A DNA stretch of 64,000 nt from Novosphingobium sp. PhB165 (GCF_004341845.1 NZ_SLVB01000004.1:186001-250000); one strand, 5' to 3'; counted from the first letter of the stretch, positions 34,582 to 44,438 are shown. Numbers and translations are program-made. Notes: generated from the letters alone by a model not told the origin.

Positions 34582-37410
34582 ATGGCGATCTACCACTTCT
34601 CGGCCAAAGTCATTTCGCGCGCTACCGGCTCCTCGGCGGTGGCCGCCGCCGCCTATCGCTCCGCCTCGCGGCTGCACGACGAGCGGCTGGGGCGCGATCA
34701 TGACTTTTCCAACAAAGCGGGCGTCGTCCACTCGGAAGTGCTGCTCCCCGAGAACGCACCAGAGCAGTGGCGTGATCGCGAGCGGCTGTGGAACGATGTC
34801 GAGGCGGCCGAGAAGCGCAAAGACGCGCAGCTCTGCCGTGAAGTCGAGTTCGCCATTCCCCGCGAGCTCGACCAGGCCGAAGGCATTCGCCTTGCAAGGG
34901 ACTTCGTTTCCCGCGAATTCGTGGCGCGCGGCATGGTCGCCGATCTCAATGTGCACTGGGATATTGGCGAGGACGGACAGCCCAAGCCCCATGCCCACGT
35001 GATGCTCGGCATGCGTGAAGTGACCGAGGACGGTTTCGGTCCCAAGGTGCGCGACTGGAACCGTACCGAACTGCTTACCCATTGGCGCGAAGCCTGGGAG
35101 ACCCACGTCAACCAACGCCTGACCGAACTCGATATCGATGCGCGGATCGATCACCGCTCGCTGGAAGCCCAGGGCATCGAACTTGAGCCGCAGCACAAGA
35201 TCGGCCCGGCCGCCTCGCGCATGGCGGGGCAGGGATTGGAAAGCGAGCGGCTCGAAGAGCACCATTCGATTGGGCGAGCCAATGGCGAGAAGATCCTCGC
35301 CAATCCGGCGATCGCGCTCGATGCGATCACCCACCAACAGGCGACCTTCACCACCCGCGACCTCGCCAAGTTCGTCCACCGGCACAGCGACGGCAAGGAG
35401 CAGTTCGATCAGGTGCTGGGTGCGGTCAAATCCTCGCCCGAACTGGTCGCACTCGGCAAGGATGGGCGCGGCGAGGAGCGCTTCACGTCGCGCTCGATGA
35501 TCGAGACCGAGAAGCGGCTTGAGAATGCCACGATCAAGCTGGATGCCGGACGGCGGCATGGTGTCAGCCGGGCCATGCAGGAAAAGGCGCTGGCCCGTGC
35601 CAAGGCGAGGGGGCTTGTTCTCTCTGGCGAGCAGCGCGGCGCGCTCGAGCATGTGACCGACGGCCGGGGGCTCTCTTCGGTGATCGGCTATGCCGGTACC
35701 GGCAAAAGCGCGATGCTCGGTGTTGCCCATGATGCTTGGCACTCGGCGGGCTATGAAGTACGCGGCGCGGCGCTCTCCGGGATTGCCGCCGAGAACCTCG
35801 AAAGCGGCTCGGGCATTGCAAGCCGAACTATCGCCAGCATGGAGCGGCAATGGGCGCAGGATCGCGAACTGCTGACCGATCGCTCGGTGCTGGTGATCGA
35901 CGAGGCCGGGATGGTCGGCACCCGTCAGATGGAGCGGGTCATCTCCGAGGCCGAGAAGCGCGGCGCCAAAATCGTGCTGGTCGGCGATCCCGAGCAGTTG
36001 CAGGCGATTGAGGCCGGCGCCGCCTTCCGCAGCATTGCCGAGCGCCATGGCAGCGTCGAGATCATGCAGGTGCGTCGTCAGAACGAAGAGTGGCAGCGCG
36101 AGGCCACGCGCGATCTGGCCACCGGGCGTACCGGGGAGGCGGTTCTGGCCTATGAGGAGGCCGGGCACGTCCATGTCGCGCCGACCCGCGAGGGCGCGCG
36201 TGAAGCGCTGGTCGGGCAGTGGGATCGGGATCGTCAGCAAAACCCCACCGCGAGCCGCATCATTCTCACCCACACCAATGACGAGGTCGGCGAACTCAAC
36301 CAGGCCGCGCGCGGGAAGATGCGCGAGGCTGGTGAGCTCGGCGAGGATATGGCGCTCAAGGTCGAGCGCGGCGAGCGGGCCTTTGCCGTGGGCGACCGGG
36401 TGATGTTCTTCCGCAACGAGCGCAGCATGGGGGTGAAGAATGGATCGCTGGGCACCCTGCGCAGCGTCTCGCCCTTCAATATGGCGGTCATGCTCGACGA
36501 TGGCCGCTCGGTCGCCTTCGATCTCAAGGATTATGCCGATGTGGATCACGGCTATGCAGCGACCATCCACAAGGCACAGGGCATGACGGTGGACCGGGTA
36601 CAGGTTCTTGCCACGCCGGGGCTCGATCGGCACGGCGCCTATGTGGCGCTGTCACGCCATCGGGCGCAGGTCGATCTTCACTACGGCAAGGATGACTTTG
36701 CCGACCGCTCGAAGCTGGTGAGGGCGCTAAGCCGGGATCGGTCGAAGGATATGGCTTCCGATTACAGCACCGCCTTCGAGATGAAGCGCGAGCCGCAAGC
36801 CGAAGTCGTGATCAAGCGCGATCCGTTTGCCGGGCTCAGGCTCAAGACGCCAACCATTGCCGCGCCGCCGAAGCCGTTGGAGGTGGCGGTGCAGCGCTAT
36901 GGACGCGCGGCGCAGGCTATCCTGCGCATGCAGGCAATGGGACTCAATCCTATCGGCATGCAGAACCAGGCGATGGAACGGGCGGCGGGCGATCTCGACA
37001 AGGTGCGCGAGCATGGTGCCCGCGATCTCAAGGCGGCGATGCACAAGGATCCCGATCTCGCCGATGAAGCGGGCAAGGGGCAGACCAAACGCGCCATCCA
37101 GGCGATGATGGCGGAGAGCGAGATTCGCATCGATGCCGACTTGCGTGCCGATCGCTTCGTCAACGAGTTCCAGACCCAGGCCCGGCTACTCATGCGCATG
37201 CGCAAGATTGGCGACGAGCTCGGCGAGGAGCGGGCGGAAGCGCGAATCGACCAGCTTGCAAAGAGCCTCCATCGTGACCCCGAACTCGAGTCGCGGCTGC
37301 GAAATCGGGCCCGCGAACTGGGGCTGAAACCATCCGGGAAAGAAACGGTGTCACACCAGATCCAGGAATGGCTCGGCCGCTCGCGCGACCGTGGGCTTGG
37401 GATAAGCTGA
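34582..37410 (+). CDS. traA: TraA relaxase-helicase (MobA/TraI-like, Ti type)
   Basis: A 942-aa two-part protein. The N-terminal MobA/MobL relaxase has AIYHFSAKVISR, catalytic-region motifs, and the metal-binding KPHAHVML (His137, His139). The following TraI-type superfamily I helicase has Walker A GYAGTGKSA (from residue 369), Walker B VLVIDEAGMVG, and late helicase motifs HGYAATIHKAQGMTVDRV and YVALSRHR. It nicks oriT and unwinds the strand for transfer. I start at the ATG at 34582; codons before it are unconserved. The frame is intact. No coupling protein or mating-pair genes are in the window. Confidence 0.93.
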   Translation: MAIYHFSAKVISRATGSSAVAAAAYRSASRLHDERLGRDHDFSNKAGVVHSEVLLPENAPEQWRDRERLWNDVEAAEKRKDAQLCREVEFAIPRELDQAEGIRLARDFVSREFVARGMVADLNVHWDIGEDGQPKPHAHVMLGMREVTEDGFGPKVRDWNRTELLTHWREAWETHVNQRLTELDIDARIDHRSLEAQGIELEPQHKIGPAASRMAGQGLESERLEEHHSIGRANGEKILANPAIALDAITHQQATFTTRDLAKFVHRHSDGKEQFDQVLGAVKSSPELVALGKDGRGEERFTSRSMIETEKRLENATIKLDAGRRHGVSRAMQEKALARAKARGLVLSGEQRGALEHVTDGRGLSSVIGYAGTGKSAMLGVAHDAWHSAGYEVRGAALSGIAAENLESGSGIASRTIASMERQWAQDRELLTDRSVLVIDEAGMVGTRQMERVISEAEKRGAKIVLVGDPEQLQAIEAGAAFRSIAERHGSVEIMQVRRQNEEWQREATRDLATGRTGEAVLAYEEAGHVHVAPTREGAREALVGQWDRDRQQNPTASRIILTHTNDEVGELNQAARGKMREAGELGEDMALKVERGERAFAVGDRVMFFRNERSMGVKNGSLGTLRSVSPFNMAVMLDDGRSVAFDLKDYADVDHGYAATIHKAQGMTVDRVQVLATPGLDRHGAYVALSRHRAQVDLHYGKDDFADRSKLVRALSRDRSKDMASDYSTAFEMKREPQAEVVIKRDPFAGLRLKTPTIAAPPKPLEVAVQRYGRAAQAILRMQAMGLNPIGMQNQAMERAAGDLDKVREHGARDLKAAMHKDPDLADEAGKGQTKRAIQAMMAESEIRIDADLRADRFVNEFQTQARLLMRMRKIGDELGEERAEARIDQLAKSLHRDPELESRLRNRARELGLKPSGKETVSHQIQEWLGRSRDRGLGIS

Positions 37411-37414
37411 TCGG

Positions 37415-38113
37415 ATGAGCGAAATCCACACCCCCCACGAGCTTGATCCTGCCGCTGCGTTCGAGGCCATGGGCCAGCGCCTGGCAGGGCTTACCGCGGC
37501 CATCGACGGCCTCGCCGTCAAATTTCAGGAGATGCATGCCCGCGATTACAGTCCCGAGCTGGCGAAGATCGAGGATCGCTTCGAGGCCGTGCGCGGCGTG
37601 GTCGAACAGCTCAACCATCATCCTGCCTTGGCGCTGACGCCGGAAAAGATCGCTGGGCAGATCGAAGCTGCGGGCAAGGGTGGGCGTCTAGCCGATCAGA
37701 AGGCGTGGCAGCGGGCGAGGTCCGATCTTCAGGCCGCTGCTACTTCCATCGACAGCGTCGTCGTGTCTGCTCGCACAGGTGAGAAGCAGAAAAAGCGGAT
37801 GGCTATCCTCGTCAGTGCGGCGCTTGTTGTTGGGCTCATTCTGGGGGGAGTGGGATGGGACCTCATTCCCCGGATGGCGCCCGTGCGGTGGCATTGGCGG
37901 GAAGAGCGGGCTGCCGTGATCCTCGGGCACGACAAATGGGCCGACGGTGAGCGGCTTTTGGAAGCAGCTGATCCGGAGAGGTGGCTGAAAATCAAGGCTG
38001 CCATTCGTTCTATTGAGGACCAGAACGCAGAAACCGGAAGCCGTGTTGAGCGTCAGGCGGAACGCGACAGGGCCGGGCGTTCCAAAGGTCATCGTCGTCG
38101 CGCGTCGAAATGA
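37415..38113 (+). CDS. DUF6118-like membrane protein adjacent to the relaxase
   Basis: A 232-aa protein beginning 4 bases after traA. It has an N-terminal helical region (EAMGQRLAGLTAAIDGLAVKF), one transmembrane helix at about residues 128-150, and a basic C-terminal tail (RAGRSKGHRRRASK). Proteins of this build next to TraA are usually named DUF6118, from memory. Its function is unknown; a membrane anchor for the relaxosome is possible. Confidence 0.7.
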   Translation: MSEIHTPHELDPAAAFEAMGQRLAGLTAAIDGLAVKFQEMHARDYSPELAKIEDRFEAVRGVVEQLNHHPALALTPEKIAGQIEAAGKGGRLADQKAWQRARSDLQAAATSIDSVVVSARTGEKQKKRMAILVSAALVVGLILGGVGWDLIPRMAPVRWHWREERAAVILGHDKWADGERLLEAADPERWLKIKAAIRSIEDQNAETGSRVERQAERDRAGRSKGHRRRASK

Positions 38114-39079
38114 CTGGACTTGGCAGTGAAGAGACTGGCATCTGGGAACGCGCCTTCGGATGCGAACAGTAAATCGGGGTGCGTTGGCAGATAGTCGACT
38201 GCGGATGAGGTGAAGTCTGCCGCCCCGGCCCCGTCTGTTGCAGCCACGTCGAACTGGCAATCCAGAGTGTTGTCGATCGCCAGGGACGGTTTGCCCCATA
38301 GCTCACCGGCCAGAGCTTGTAGCCGATTTGCGCCTTGATAGTCGCCAGCTTGTTCAACCGGGCAACGCAGTTCGGGCAGTAAGTCTCGCCGTGACCCAGC
38401 AGGTCGTTGTACAGCTACAGTAGCCATAGACCTTGCCGTTGTCGTGCCAAGGCTTGAAGTCCGATAGGAAGCAAGGGTACTTGTCGCGTGCATTCATCGA
38501 TATCTGCGCTCTGCCGTCGGGCGACATCAGCCGGGTTCCCAATATGTTCGAGGCCGCAGCCGCCTGACTCGACACGCTCGAGCGCGGCGCCCGCCTCATG
38601 TTCGAGGCGCCAGCGGTGATTACGGCGCACTCAACGCGACACTGGGCCAAAACGGACAGCACTTCTAGCGCGTCAATCCTCATCAGACCGCGAATTCGCC
38701 AGAGCCGCGGGCACCCTCGCCAAAACCATCCGGGTCGATGCGCACGGTTGGCTCAAATTGGTGCGGCCTCGATCTGCAGCAACGATACCACTTAGCTCCG
38801 CCCGGATGTTCCTTACAGCGAGCATAATCCAGCCTCCGACACGTGGAGGATCGCCTCGTTAACGATTATCTTGCCGACACGGACTCTTGACTTTGCAAGG
38901 CGAATATCGGAATTCAGGATCACATCTGGAATGGCCGTTGATTGCAGTCGTTCGCTATACTTTCTTACGAATTTGCTCGATTACCTGGAAAAGGTTAGAA
39001 CAAGTCATAGTAAAGCTGGCCAAATGTCGAAATTAACGGAACCGGTGATGATAGTCTATCATATTTTCTTGGCTACCGT
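38114..39079. other. Decayed intergenic region between the mobilisation block and the glycan genes
   Basis: About 970 bases without a gene that I can support. Several medium frames exist on both strands but none has a recognisable domain, and apparent continuity jumps between frames (for example minus-strand 38683-38354 to 38357-38010), as in an inactivated gene. The last 130 bases become AT-rich and probably hold the promoter for the next operon. Confidence 0.5.
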
Positions 39080-39532
39080 ATGCCATTAAATGACTTGCTG
39101 TCGCTAAATGGCATTGCCTTCCTGGAAGCAGCCTACCAAGTCATACTTAACCGTGACATCGATATACCGGGGCAAAACCATTATATCGGAAAGCTCTGCA
39201 CGGGTACCTCCAAATATGAGGTAATTTCGGCCCTCGCCAACTCAGCCGAGAGGCGAGAAAGGCGCGTCGTCGTACCGGGCTTAGAAAAATACCTCATGCG
39301 CCAGCGCTGGGCAAATATGCCCCTAATCGGTTGGATCGCCAGACGCTTGTATAATCTGGAAAGCAACGATCCGATCAGCCGCCAGATCCGCGCGCTGCAG
39401 ATGCAGTTGGCCATTGGTGGTGTAGGCACTCCCAGGGAAGTCACCACCTATTTGGCGCTCGACGTCACGGAAGATGATGATGTGTCTGCCGAGATCATCG
39501 CAATTTACGCTTTGCTAAAAAGTCCCGTATGA
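39080..39532 (+). CDS. DUF4214-domain protein coupled to the tandem glycosyltransferase
   Basis: A 150-aa protein with FLEAAYQVILNRDIDIPGQNHYIGKL...YEVISALANSAERRER, the DUF4214 signature (a short helical module with an R-D/P-D turn), then an unrecognised helical tail. It has no signal peptide. The stop overlaps the start of the tandem glycosyltransferase (ATGA), so the two proteins are probably made in step and may bind each other. The function of DUF4214 in glycan loci is not established. Confidence 0.75.
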   Translation: MPLNDLLSLNGIAFLEAAYQVILNRDIDIPGQNHYIGKLCTGTSKYEVISALANSAERRERRVVVPGLEKYLMRQRWANMPLIGWIARRLYNLESNDPISRQIRALQMQLAIGGVGTPREVTTYLALDVTEDDDVSAEIIAIYALLKSPV

Positions 39533-42500
39533 CAACAGAACCCCAGCTCGACAATCAGGCCAACCGCAAGCTGCGCATCGTCATCGACATGCAGGGCGCT
39601 CAGAATGGCAGCCGCTATCGTGGCATCGGTCGCTATACTTTCGCTTTCACCGAAGCCCTGATAGCGCTTTGCCGTGATCGGCATGAGGTGTTTCTTGTGT
39701 TCAATACGGACTTTCCGAGCGAAATGCCGTTCCTGATCAATCACTTCAAGGGGCAAATCGGCCCGCAGAATATGCTGCTCTGGCACCCCAGCGGTGTCGC
39801 AGATTACCATCCTATCGAAAATGACGAGCATCGCTTCGCATCAGAGGGTTTGCGCGAGGCAGCGTTGGCAGGCCTTAATCCCGATATCGTGATCGTCTCG
39901 AGCATGATTGAAGGTGCGGGAGATCAGACGATCACATCTGTTGGTCGATTCATCAAGGATATTCCCACAGCAGCGATATTCTATGACCTGATTCCGCTTA
40001 TTTATCAGGGAACCTATCTGCAAGACGCGCGCCTATTCCAGTGGTTCATGGAAAAAGCCGGCCACTACGGGAGATGCGATCTGCTGCTCGCTATCTCCGA
40101 ATCTTCCCGGCGGGAGGGCATCGAATATATCGGTAGCAATCCGGATGATATTGTTTCCATCTCTGCCGCAATTTCGGATACTTTTGCCGCGAATAAGGGT
40201 ACACCGCTAACAATTCTGAAAAAGAAGTTCGGTATCACCGGCCCCTATCTGATGTACAGTGGCGCGACTGATCCGCGCAAAAATCTGCATCGACTTATTG
40301 ATGCAGTCGCAAACATTGATCCTGCGGTGCTGGCGAAGCACCAACTTGTGCTTGCTGGTGGCATGCCGCGCGAGCATATGGAAGATCTTTCCGCCCATGC
40401 ATCCCAGCATCATAGCCTGAACGGTCGGATGGTATTTACTGATCGGATCTCCGATGACGAGATGGTCGGCTTGTATCGTAACGCTAAAGCCTTCGTCTTT
40501 CCGTCGTTTCATGAAGGTTTCGGCTTGCCGGTGCTTGAGGCCATGGCATTCAACACTCCGGTTATTGGTGCCAATGCGGCAAGTGTTCCCGAGATCATTG
40601 AACTGGAAGAAGCGTTATTCGATCCATTTTCGGTGACCGATATGACGCGCAGCATTCAACGCGTGCTAACCGACGAGCAATTCCGTGAGCGGCTGATCGC
40701 ATCGAGTACCCGTCAAATTGGTAAATTTTCATGGAAAAAGAGCGCCCAGCGAGCGCTGGAAGCGATTGAGACAAAGGCTGCGCGCGGAGAACTGCCCCGC
40801 AGTCGCTTCTCCGCGCTACCTCGTCCCCAACAGCGACAATTATTGGTCGATTATCTGCGCGCCGTTGCGCCATCTCGGATAGCTCTTGATAGTGAAGCGA
40901 TCGATATGGCGCGTCAGGTTGTCAAGGCTCTGCCTCGTCGTCGCGCGATCTTCGTTGATATTTCTGAACTATATGTGCGCAACAGCCGTACCGGAATTCA
41001 GCGCGTTACACACAATATACTTGACGCCATGTTGACGATCGCATTGCCGGATTTCGAGATATTGCCGGTGTACACCCGCGATACGCTGGATTATTACGTT
41101 GCCACCGACGTGATCGCCCAATATCGTAATATCACCGAGGCGCGCACGAAAAACTATTTCATGGATCCAATGCCCGGCGACATCTTCCTGGGCCTAGACT
41201 TCCACGATGTCATCATGCCGCCGCGCAAAGAAATATTCAGACGACTACGCTCCTTGGGCGTGCCTGCCTATTTTGTCATACACGATCTTCTGCCTCAGCA
41301 GTTCAAGGAGTTTTTCCCACCGCTGATCGTCGAGAATAATGCTCAGTGGCTGCGCACCGTCGCCGAGATGAGTGGTATCATTGCAGTGACGAAAACCGTG
41401 GCTGATGAGTTTGCGGCTTATATTATTTCGGAAAAAGAATTTATTGCTGACGATTTCAAGATCGGCTGGTTTCACAATTCCGGTGATCTAGCCAGCAAGG
41501 CGCGCGCGACGGAAAAACAGGAAGGAACAGATGCATTCCTGCTAAACGCGCTGCGCGCCGGCAAAGTGTTTCTGTCGGTCGGCACCGTCGAGCCGCGCAA
41601 GGCTCAGGCGCAGTTGCTCGATGCCTTCGATCTGCTATGGGAACAGGGAGAAGACGTATTTCTTGTGCTTGTCGGTAAGCAAGGGTGGATGGTCGATGAT
41701 CTAATCAAGCGCTTCAACACGCATCCGGAACGTCACAAGCGCTTCTTCTGGTTTGATTCTGCGGATGATTACATGCTGGTCGCGCTCTATGAAGTCGCAG
41801 ATTGCCTTGTTGCGCCCTCACGCGGCGAAGGCTTCGGCTTGCCGATCGCTGAAGCCGAGCAGTTCGGACTGCCAGTGCTCGCCCGCGACATTCCCGTCTT
41901 CCGCGAAATCGCACCGCAAGGTACGACTTTCTTTACCGGCACCGACGGCGCGAGCCTTGCAAAAGCTGTGACAACATGGCTGCGCCTAAACGCGCCGTTG
42001 CCGCAGAAGCCGCGCTCTACCGGCTGCGCGGCACAATCCGCTCTCCCTCAGAACTGGACGGCCAGTGCGGCGCAGATACTCGCTAATATTATCGATGGTA
42101 AATGGCACAACAGCCTGCCGGCGCCACGAAAATATGCACTCAGACCCAACGACAGACGTTTGGGCTCCCTCGTGGGCAGGCGCGACGATGGCCGGCTGAT
42201 CGCCAACGGTAAGGGCGGGACACTGGTATTTGGGCCGTGGCTTGAGTTCGCAGCCGGAGAATTCCAGGTCACATTTAGTTTAAAGGTACCCAAGCCTGCC
42301 AAAGGAACTGGGCATTTCAAGATTTATGCGCAGAACGGGCAAATGGAACTTGCACACGAAAGCATTGATGATTTGTGCAAGGTATTATCGGAAGAGAAGC
42401 AGGTCACGCTGGTGATTGCGCTGCCCAAGGCGGTCCCCGATGTGGAAATGATTGTCATGGTCGACGAAGGTATGATTGTCGAATTGCTGTCCATCCAGAT

Positions 42501-42534
42501 CGAAAGGCTAGGAACCGCGCCGCAAGTGCACTAG
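39529..42534 (+). CDS. Tandem GT4 glycosyltransferase, WbdA-like polymerase
   Basis: A 1001-aa protein with two GT4 modules: residues about 12-420 (LRIVIDMQGAQNGSRYRGIGRYTFAF; EX7E at Glu329-Glu337 in HEGFGLPVLEA) and about 475-860 (IFVDISELYVRNSRTGIQRVT; VGTVEPRK; EX7E at Glu767-Glu775 in GEGFGLPIAEA). A beta-rich C-terminal region of about 130 residues follows. This architecture matches WbdA-type processive enzymes that polymerise mannan O-antigens in E. coli O8/O9a, with one linkage per module. With gmd and rmd present, a D-rhamnan or mixed mannan/rhamnan is the likely product (inference). Both catalytic modules look intact. Confidence 0.85.
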   Translation: MTTEPQLDNQANRKLRIVIDMQGAQNGSRYRGIGRYTFAFTEALIALCRDRHEVFLVFNTDFPSEMPFLINHFKGQIGPQNMLLWHPSGVADYHPIENDEHRFASEGLREAALAGLNPDIVIVSSMIEGAGDQTITSVGRFIKDIPTAAIFYDLIPLIYQGTYLQDARLFQWFMEKAGHYGRCDLLLAISESSRREGIEYIGSNPDDIVSISAAISDTFAANKGTPLTILKKKFGITGPYLMYSGATDPRKNLHRLIDAVANIDPAVLAKHQLVLAGGMPREHMEDLSAHASQHHSLNGRMVFTDRISDDEMVGLYRNAKAFVFPSFHEGFGLPVLEAMAFNTPVIGANAASVPEIIELEEALFDPFSVTDMTRSIQRVLTDEQFRERLIASSTRQIGKFSWKKSAQRALEAIETKAARGELPRSRFSALPRPQQRQLLVDYLRAVAPSRIALDSEAIDMARQVVKALPRRRAIFVDISELYVRNSRTGIQRVTHNILDAMLTIALPDFEILPVYTRDTLDYYVATDVIAQYRNITEARTKNYFMDPMPGDIFLGLDFHDVIMPPRKEIFRRLRSLGVPAYFVIHDLLPQQFKEFFPPLIVENNAQWLRTVAEMSGIIAVTKTVADEFAAYIISEKEFIADDFKIGWFHNSGDLASKARATEKQEGTDAFLLNALRAGKVFLSVGTVEPRKAQAQLLDAFDLLWEQGEDVFLVLVGKQGWMVDDLIKRFNTHPERHKRFFWFDSADDYMLVALYEVADCLVAPSRGEGFGLPIAEAEQFGLPVLARDIPVFREIAPQGTTFFTGTDGASLAKAVTTWLRLNAPLPQKPRSTGCAAQSALPQNWTASAAQILANIIDGKWHNSLPAPRKYALRPNDRRLGSLVGRRDDGRLIANGKGGTLVFGPWLEFAAGEFQVTFSLKVPKPAKGTGHFKIYAQNGQMELAHESIDDLCKVLSEEKQVTLVIALPKAVPDVEMIVMVDEGMIVELLSIQIERLGTAPQVH

Positions 42535-42592
42535 CGCGTAGGGCAAGCCACGCTTCTTCGTTGATATCAAAAAGAGATAATGGAAAAATTCC

Positions 42593-43831
42593 ATGCAGTT
42601 CCGCGCGGATACCCTGGATGAATTTGTCAGCAAGTCAGATGCCCTTGGGGGGCCTGGTGCGGCAGAGTGCAATCAATATTGGCATGATTTTTCCTATGTG
42701 CCGACGATTGAGGTCGATCAGCGACTGGATCCGTTTTCGGACGAATATTTCGCTGCGCAAATTGGCCTATACCGCGAACTATCGGGCCGCGAGTTCGAGC
42801 AGACCAAGAACGAGCTGGGCGATATCGACGTCGCCGCGCATATCTCCGCCACAAACCCATATAATCACGCTTCTCCTGCCGGGCTTGCCGTACATCTTGA
42901 GCGACTGGCACGCGCTCTGAAATTTTCCAAACCACCGTTGGGTGGGAAGATGCTCGATATGGGTTGTGGCTGGGGGCTGTCGTCGGAACTGGCTGCCTAT
43001 AGCGGCCTGGATGTCACAGCAATCGACATCAACCCGCAGTTCGTAGACCTCATCAACCAACGCGCCGAGGTTGGTAACCGCAAGATCAGCGCCCGGAAGA
43101 GTAGCTTCGATTCGTTCAGCTCCGAAGAACGATACGATATAATCCAGTTTTACGAGTGTTTCCATCACGCCGCCAAGCCTTGGGAACTGACTGACCGTAT
43201 GGCCGCGCATCTCAAGCCAGGTGGCAAGATCGTGCTGTCGGGCGAGCCGGTCAACCAGATATGGTGGAAGAATTGGGGGCTTCGGCTCGACGCATTGTCG
43301 ATCTATTGCATCCGCAAATTCGGTTGGTTCGAAAGTGGTTGGTCGCAACCCTTTCTTCTTGATATGTTCCAAAGATCCGGTTTTGATGTCGAAGTGTTCG
43401 ACCATGCTGATCCCGAAGTCGGTCAAATTTGGGTAGCGAATTTACGAGAGCGCCGAGCGCTCGATTTGGACGATGTGATCTCGTCTTGGAATATGCAGGG
43501 CTTGACGCGTGACAGCAGCTATATCATCGGATCTGGCGAATGCGTATTCACGCCAATTTTCGACGATGGCGTGCAACTTATCACGGTGCAGTTTGAGAAT
43601 TATCGGGCGCATCCTGTCACGGTCATCAGTCGCGCCAGCGCCGGCACAGCAGTGAGCGAGCCACATTCCGTGACCTATCCCAGTGGTCGACATTTCATTT
43701 CGCTCGACCGCTCCTACGCGGGTAAGACTTTGCATCTGGACATCGAGTCATGGCATCCGTCCGTGGAATTCGGCAGCGACGACAGTCGGGCACATGGTAT
43801 TCATATATCGAGAATTTTTGCGGTCAGATGA
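42593..43831 (+). CDS. Class I SAM-dependent methyltransferase with C-terminal beta domain
   Basis: A 412-aa protein. The SAM fold is clear: GGKMLDMGCGWGLSSELAAYSGLDVTAIDINPQFVDL (about residues 115-150), then YDIIQFYECFHHAAKPWE and LKPGGKIVLSGEP. The last 110 residues are beta-rich and unlike the fold (VQLITVQFENYRAHPVTVISRASAG), perhaps glycan binding. It lies 58 bases after the tandem glycosyltransferase. Chain-end methylation of the polymer, as in E. coli O8/O9a systems (WbdD), is a reasonable guess, but no kinase domain accompanies it. Confidence 0.8.
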   Translation: MQFRADTLDEFVSKSDALGGPGAAECNQYWHDFSYVPTIEVDQRLDPFSDEYFAAQIGLYRELSGREFEQTKNELGDIDVAAHISATNPYNHASPAGLAVHLERLARALKFSKPPLGGKMLDMGCGWGLSSELAAYSGLDVTAIDINPQFVDLINQRAEVGNRKISARKSSFDSFSSEERYDIIQFYECFHHAAKPWELTDRMAAHLKPGGKIVLSGEPVNQIWWKNWGLRLDALSIYCIRKFGWFESGWSQPFLLDMFQRSGFDVEVFDHADPEVGQIWVANLRERRALDLDDVISSWNMQGLTRDSSYIIGSGECVFTPIFDDGVQLITVQFENYRAHPVTVISRASAGTAVSEPHSVTYPSGRHFISLDRSYAGKTLHLDIESWHPSVEFGSDDSRAHGIHISRIFAVR

Positions 43832-44124
43832 CTGCGTCGAAATGAACTTATGCCGTGGGCGGCCTCCCTTCGTCCGATACGTATGATGCTGAGCCGTGCC
43901 ACGGTAGCGCACAGAGCAGGAAGATTTGGCGAATGCACACGTGCTGCCAATCGACCTAGCGGAGCAGCGCTTCCAAGTCTGAGCGACTTATCATGGAGGG
44001 TCGGTTCGATATATCGGACAAGCTAGTGACGTGAACCCCAGGTTTCCACCAGCGCGGATTAGAGCAGGGCAGCTTTTGACCCTGTCCCAGTCCTGCCACG
44101 GGTCAGAACGAAAGATCTGGCATT
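43832..44124. other. Intergenic region before the insertion-sequence remnants
   Basis: 293 bases after the methyltransferase. No gene, hairpin or repeat that I can support; it is the outer flank of the IS3-family remnant. Confidence 0.4.
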
Positions 44125-44438
44125 TCATCGGCCGGGGCTAACCCCCGCCGATGAAGCAAATTCGGCCGGCGTCATGAACCCTAGGGATGTGTGAGGTCGA
44201 GTCTCGTTAAAGTCCGTCCGCCACGCCTCGATCTTGCTCCTGTCGTCATCCAAAGACAAGAACCAGTGCGTGTTAAGGCATTCGTCGCGCAGCCGGCCGT
44301 TGAAGCTTTCCACGAACGCATCGTCCGTCGGCTTTCCGGGCCGGCTGAAGTCCAGCGTGACGCGGTTAATGTAGGCCCAGTGGTCGAGCGCCCGCGAGAT
44401 AAATGCCGGGCCATTGTCCACCCGAATCTTGATAGGCG
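44125..44438 (-). pseudogene. IS3-family transposase OrfB, C-terminal fragment
   Basis: The minus-strand reading KIRVDNGPAFISRALDHWA...PGKPTDDAFVESFNGRLRDECLN...FNETRPHTSLGFMTPAEF is the integrase-core end of an IS3 OrfB, with the second Asp (VDNG) and the Glu (VESFNGRLRDE) of the DDE triad. The N-terminal two thirds are missing: the reading breaks exactly at 44438/44439, where the IS66 end begins. Confidence 0.85.

Noticed and set aside
34534..36633. 699-codon minus-strand open frame opposite traA
   Set aside because: Antisense shadow of the relaxase-helicase gene, whose motifs are all intact on the plus strand.
38354..38683. 109-codon minus-strand protein in the decayed region
   Set aside because: No recognisable domain, and apparent continuations switch frames, so I treat the area as degenerate DNA.
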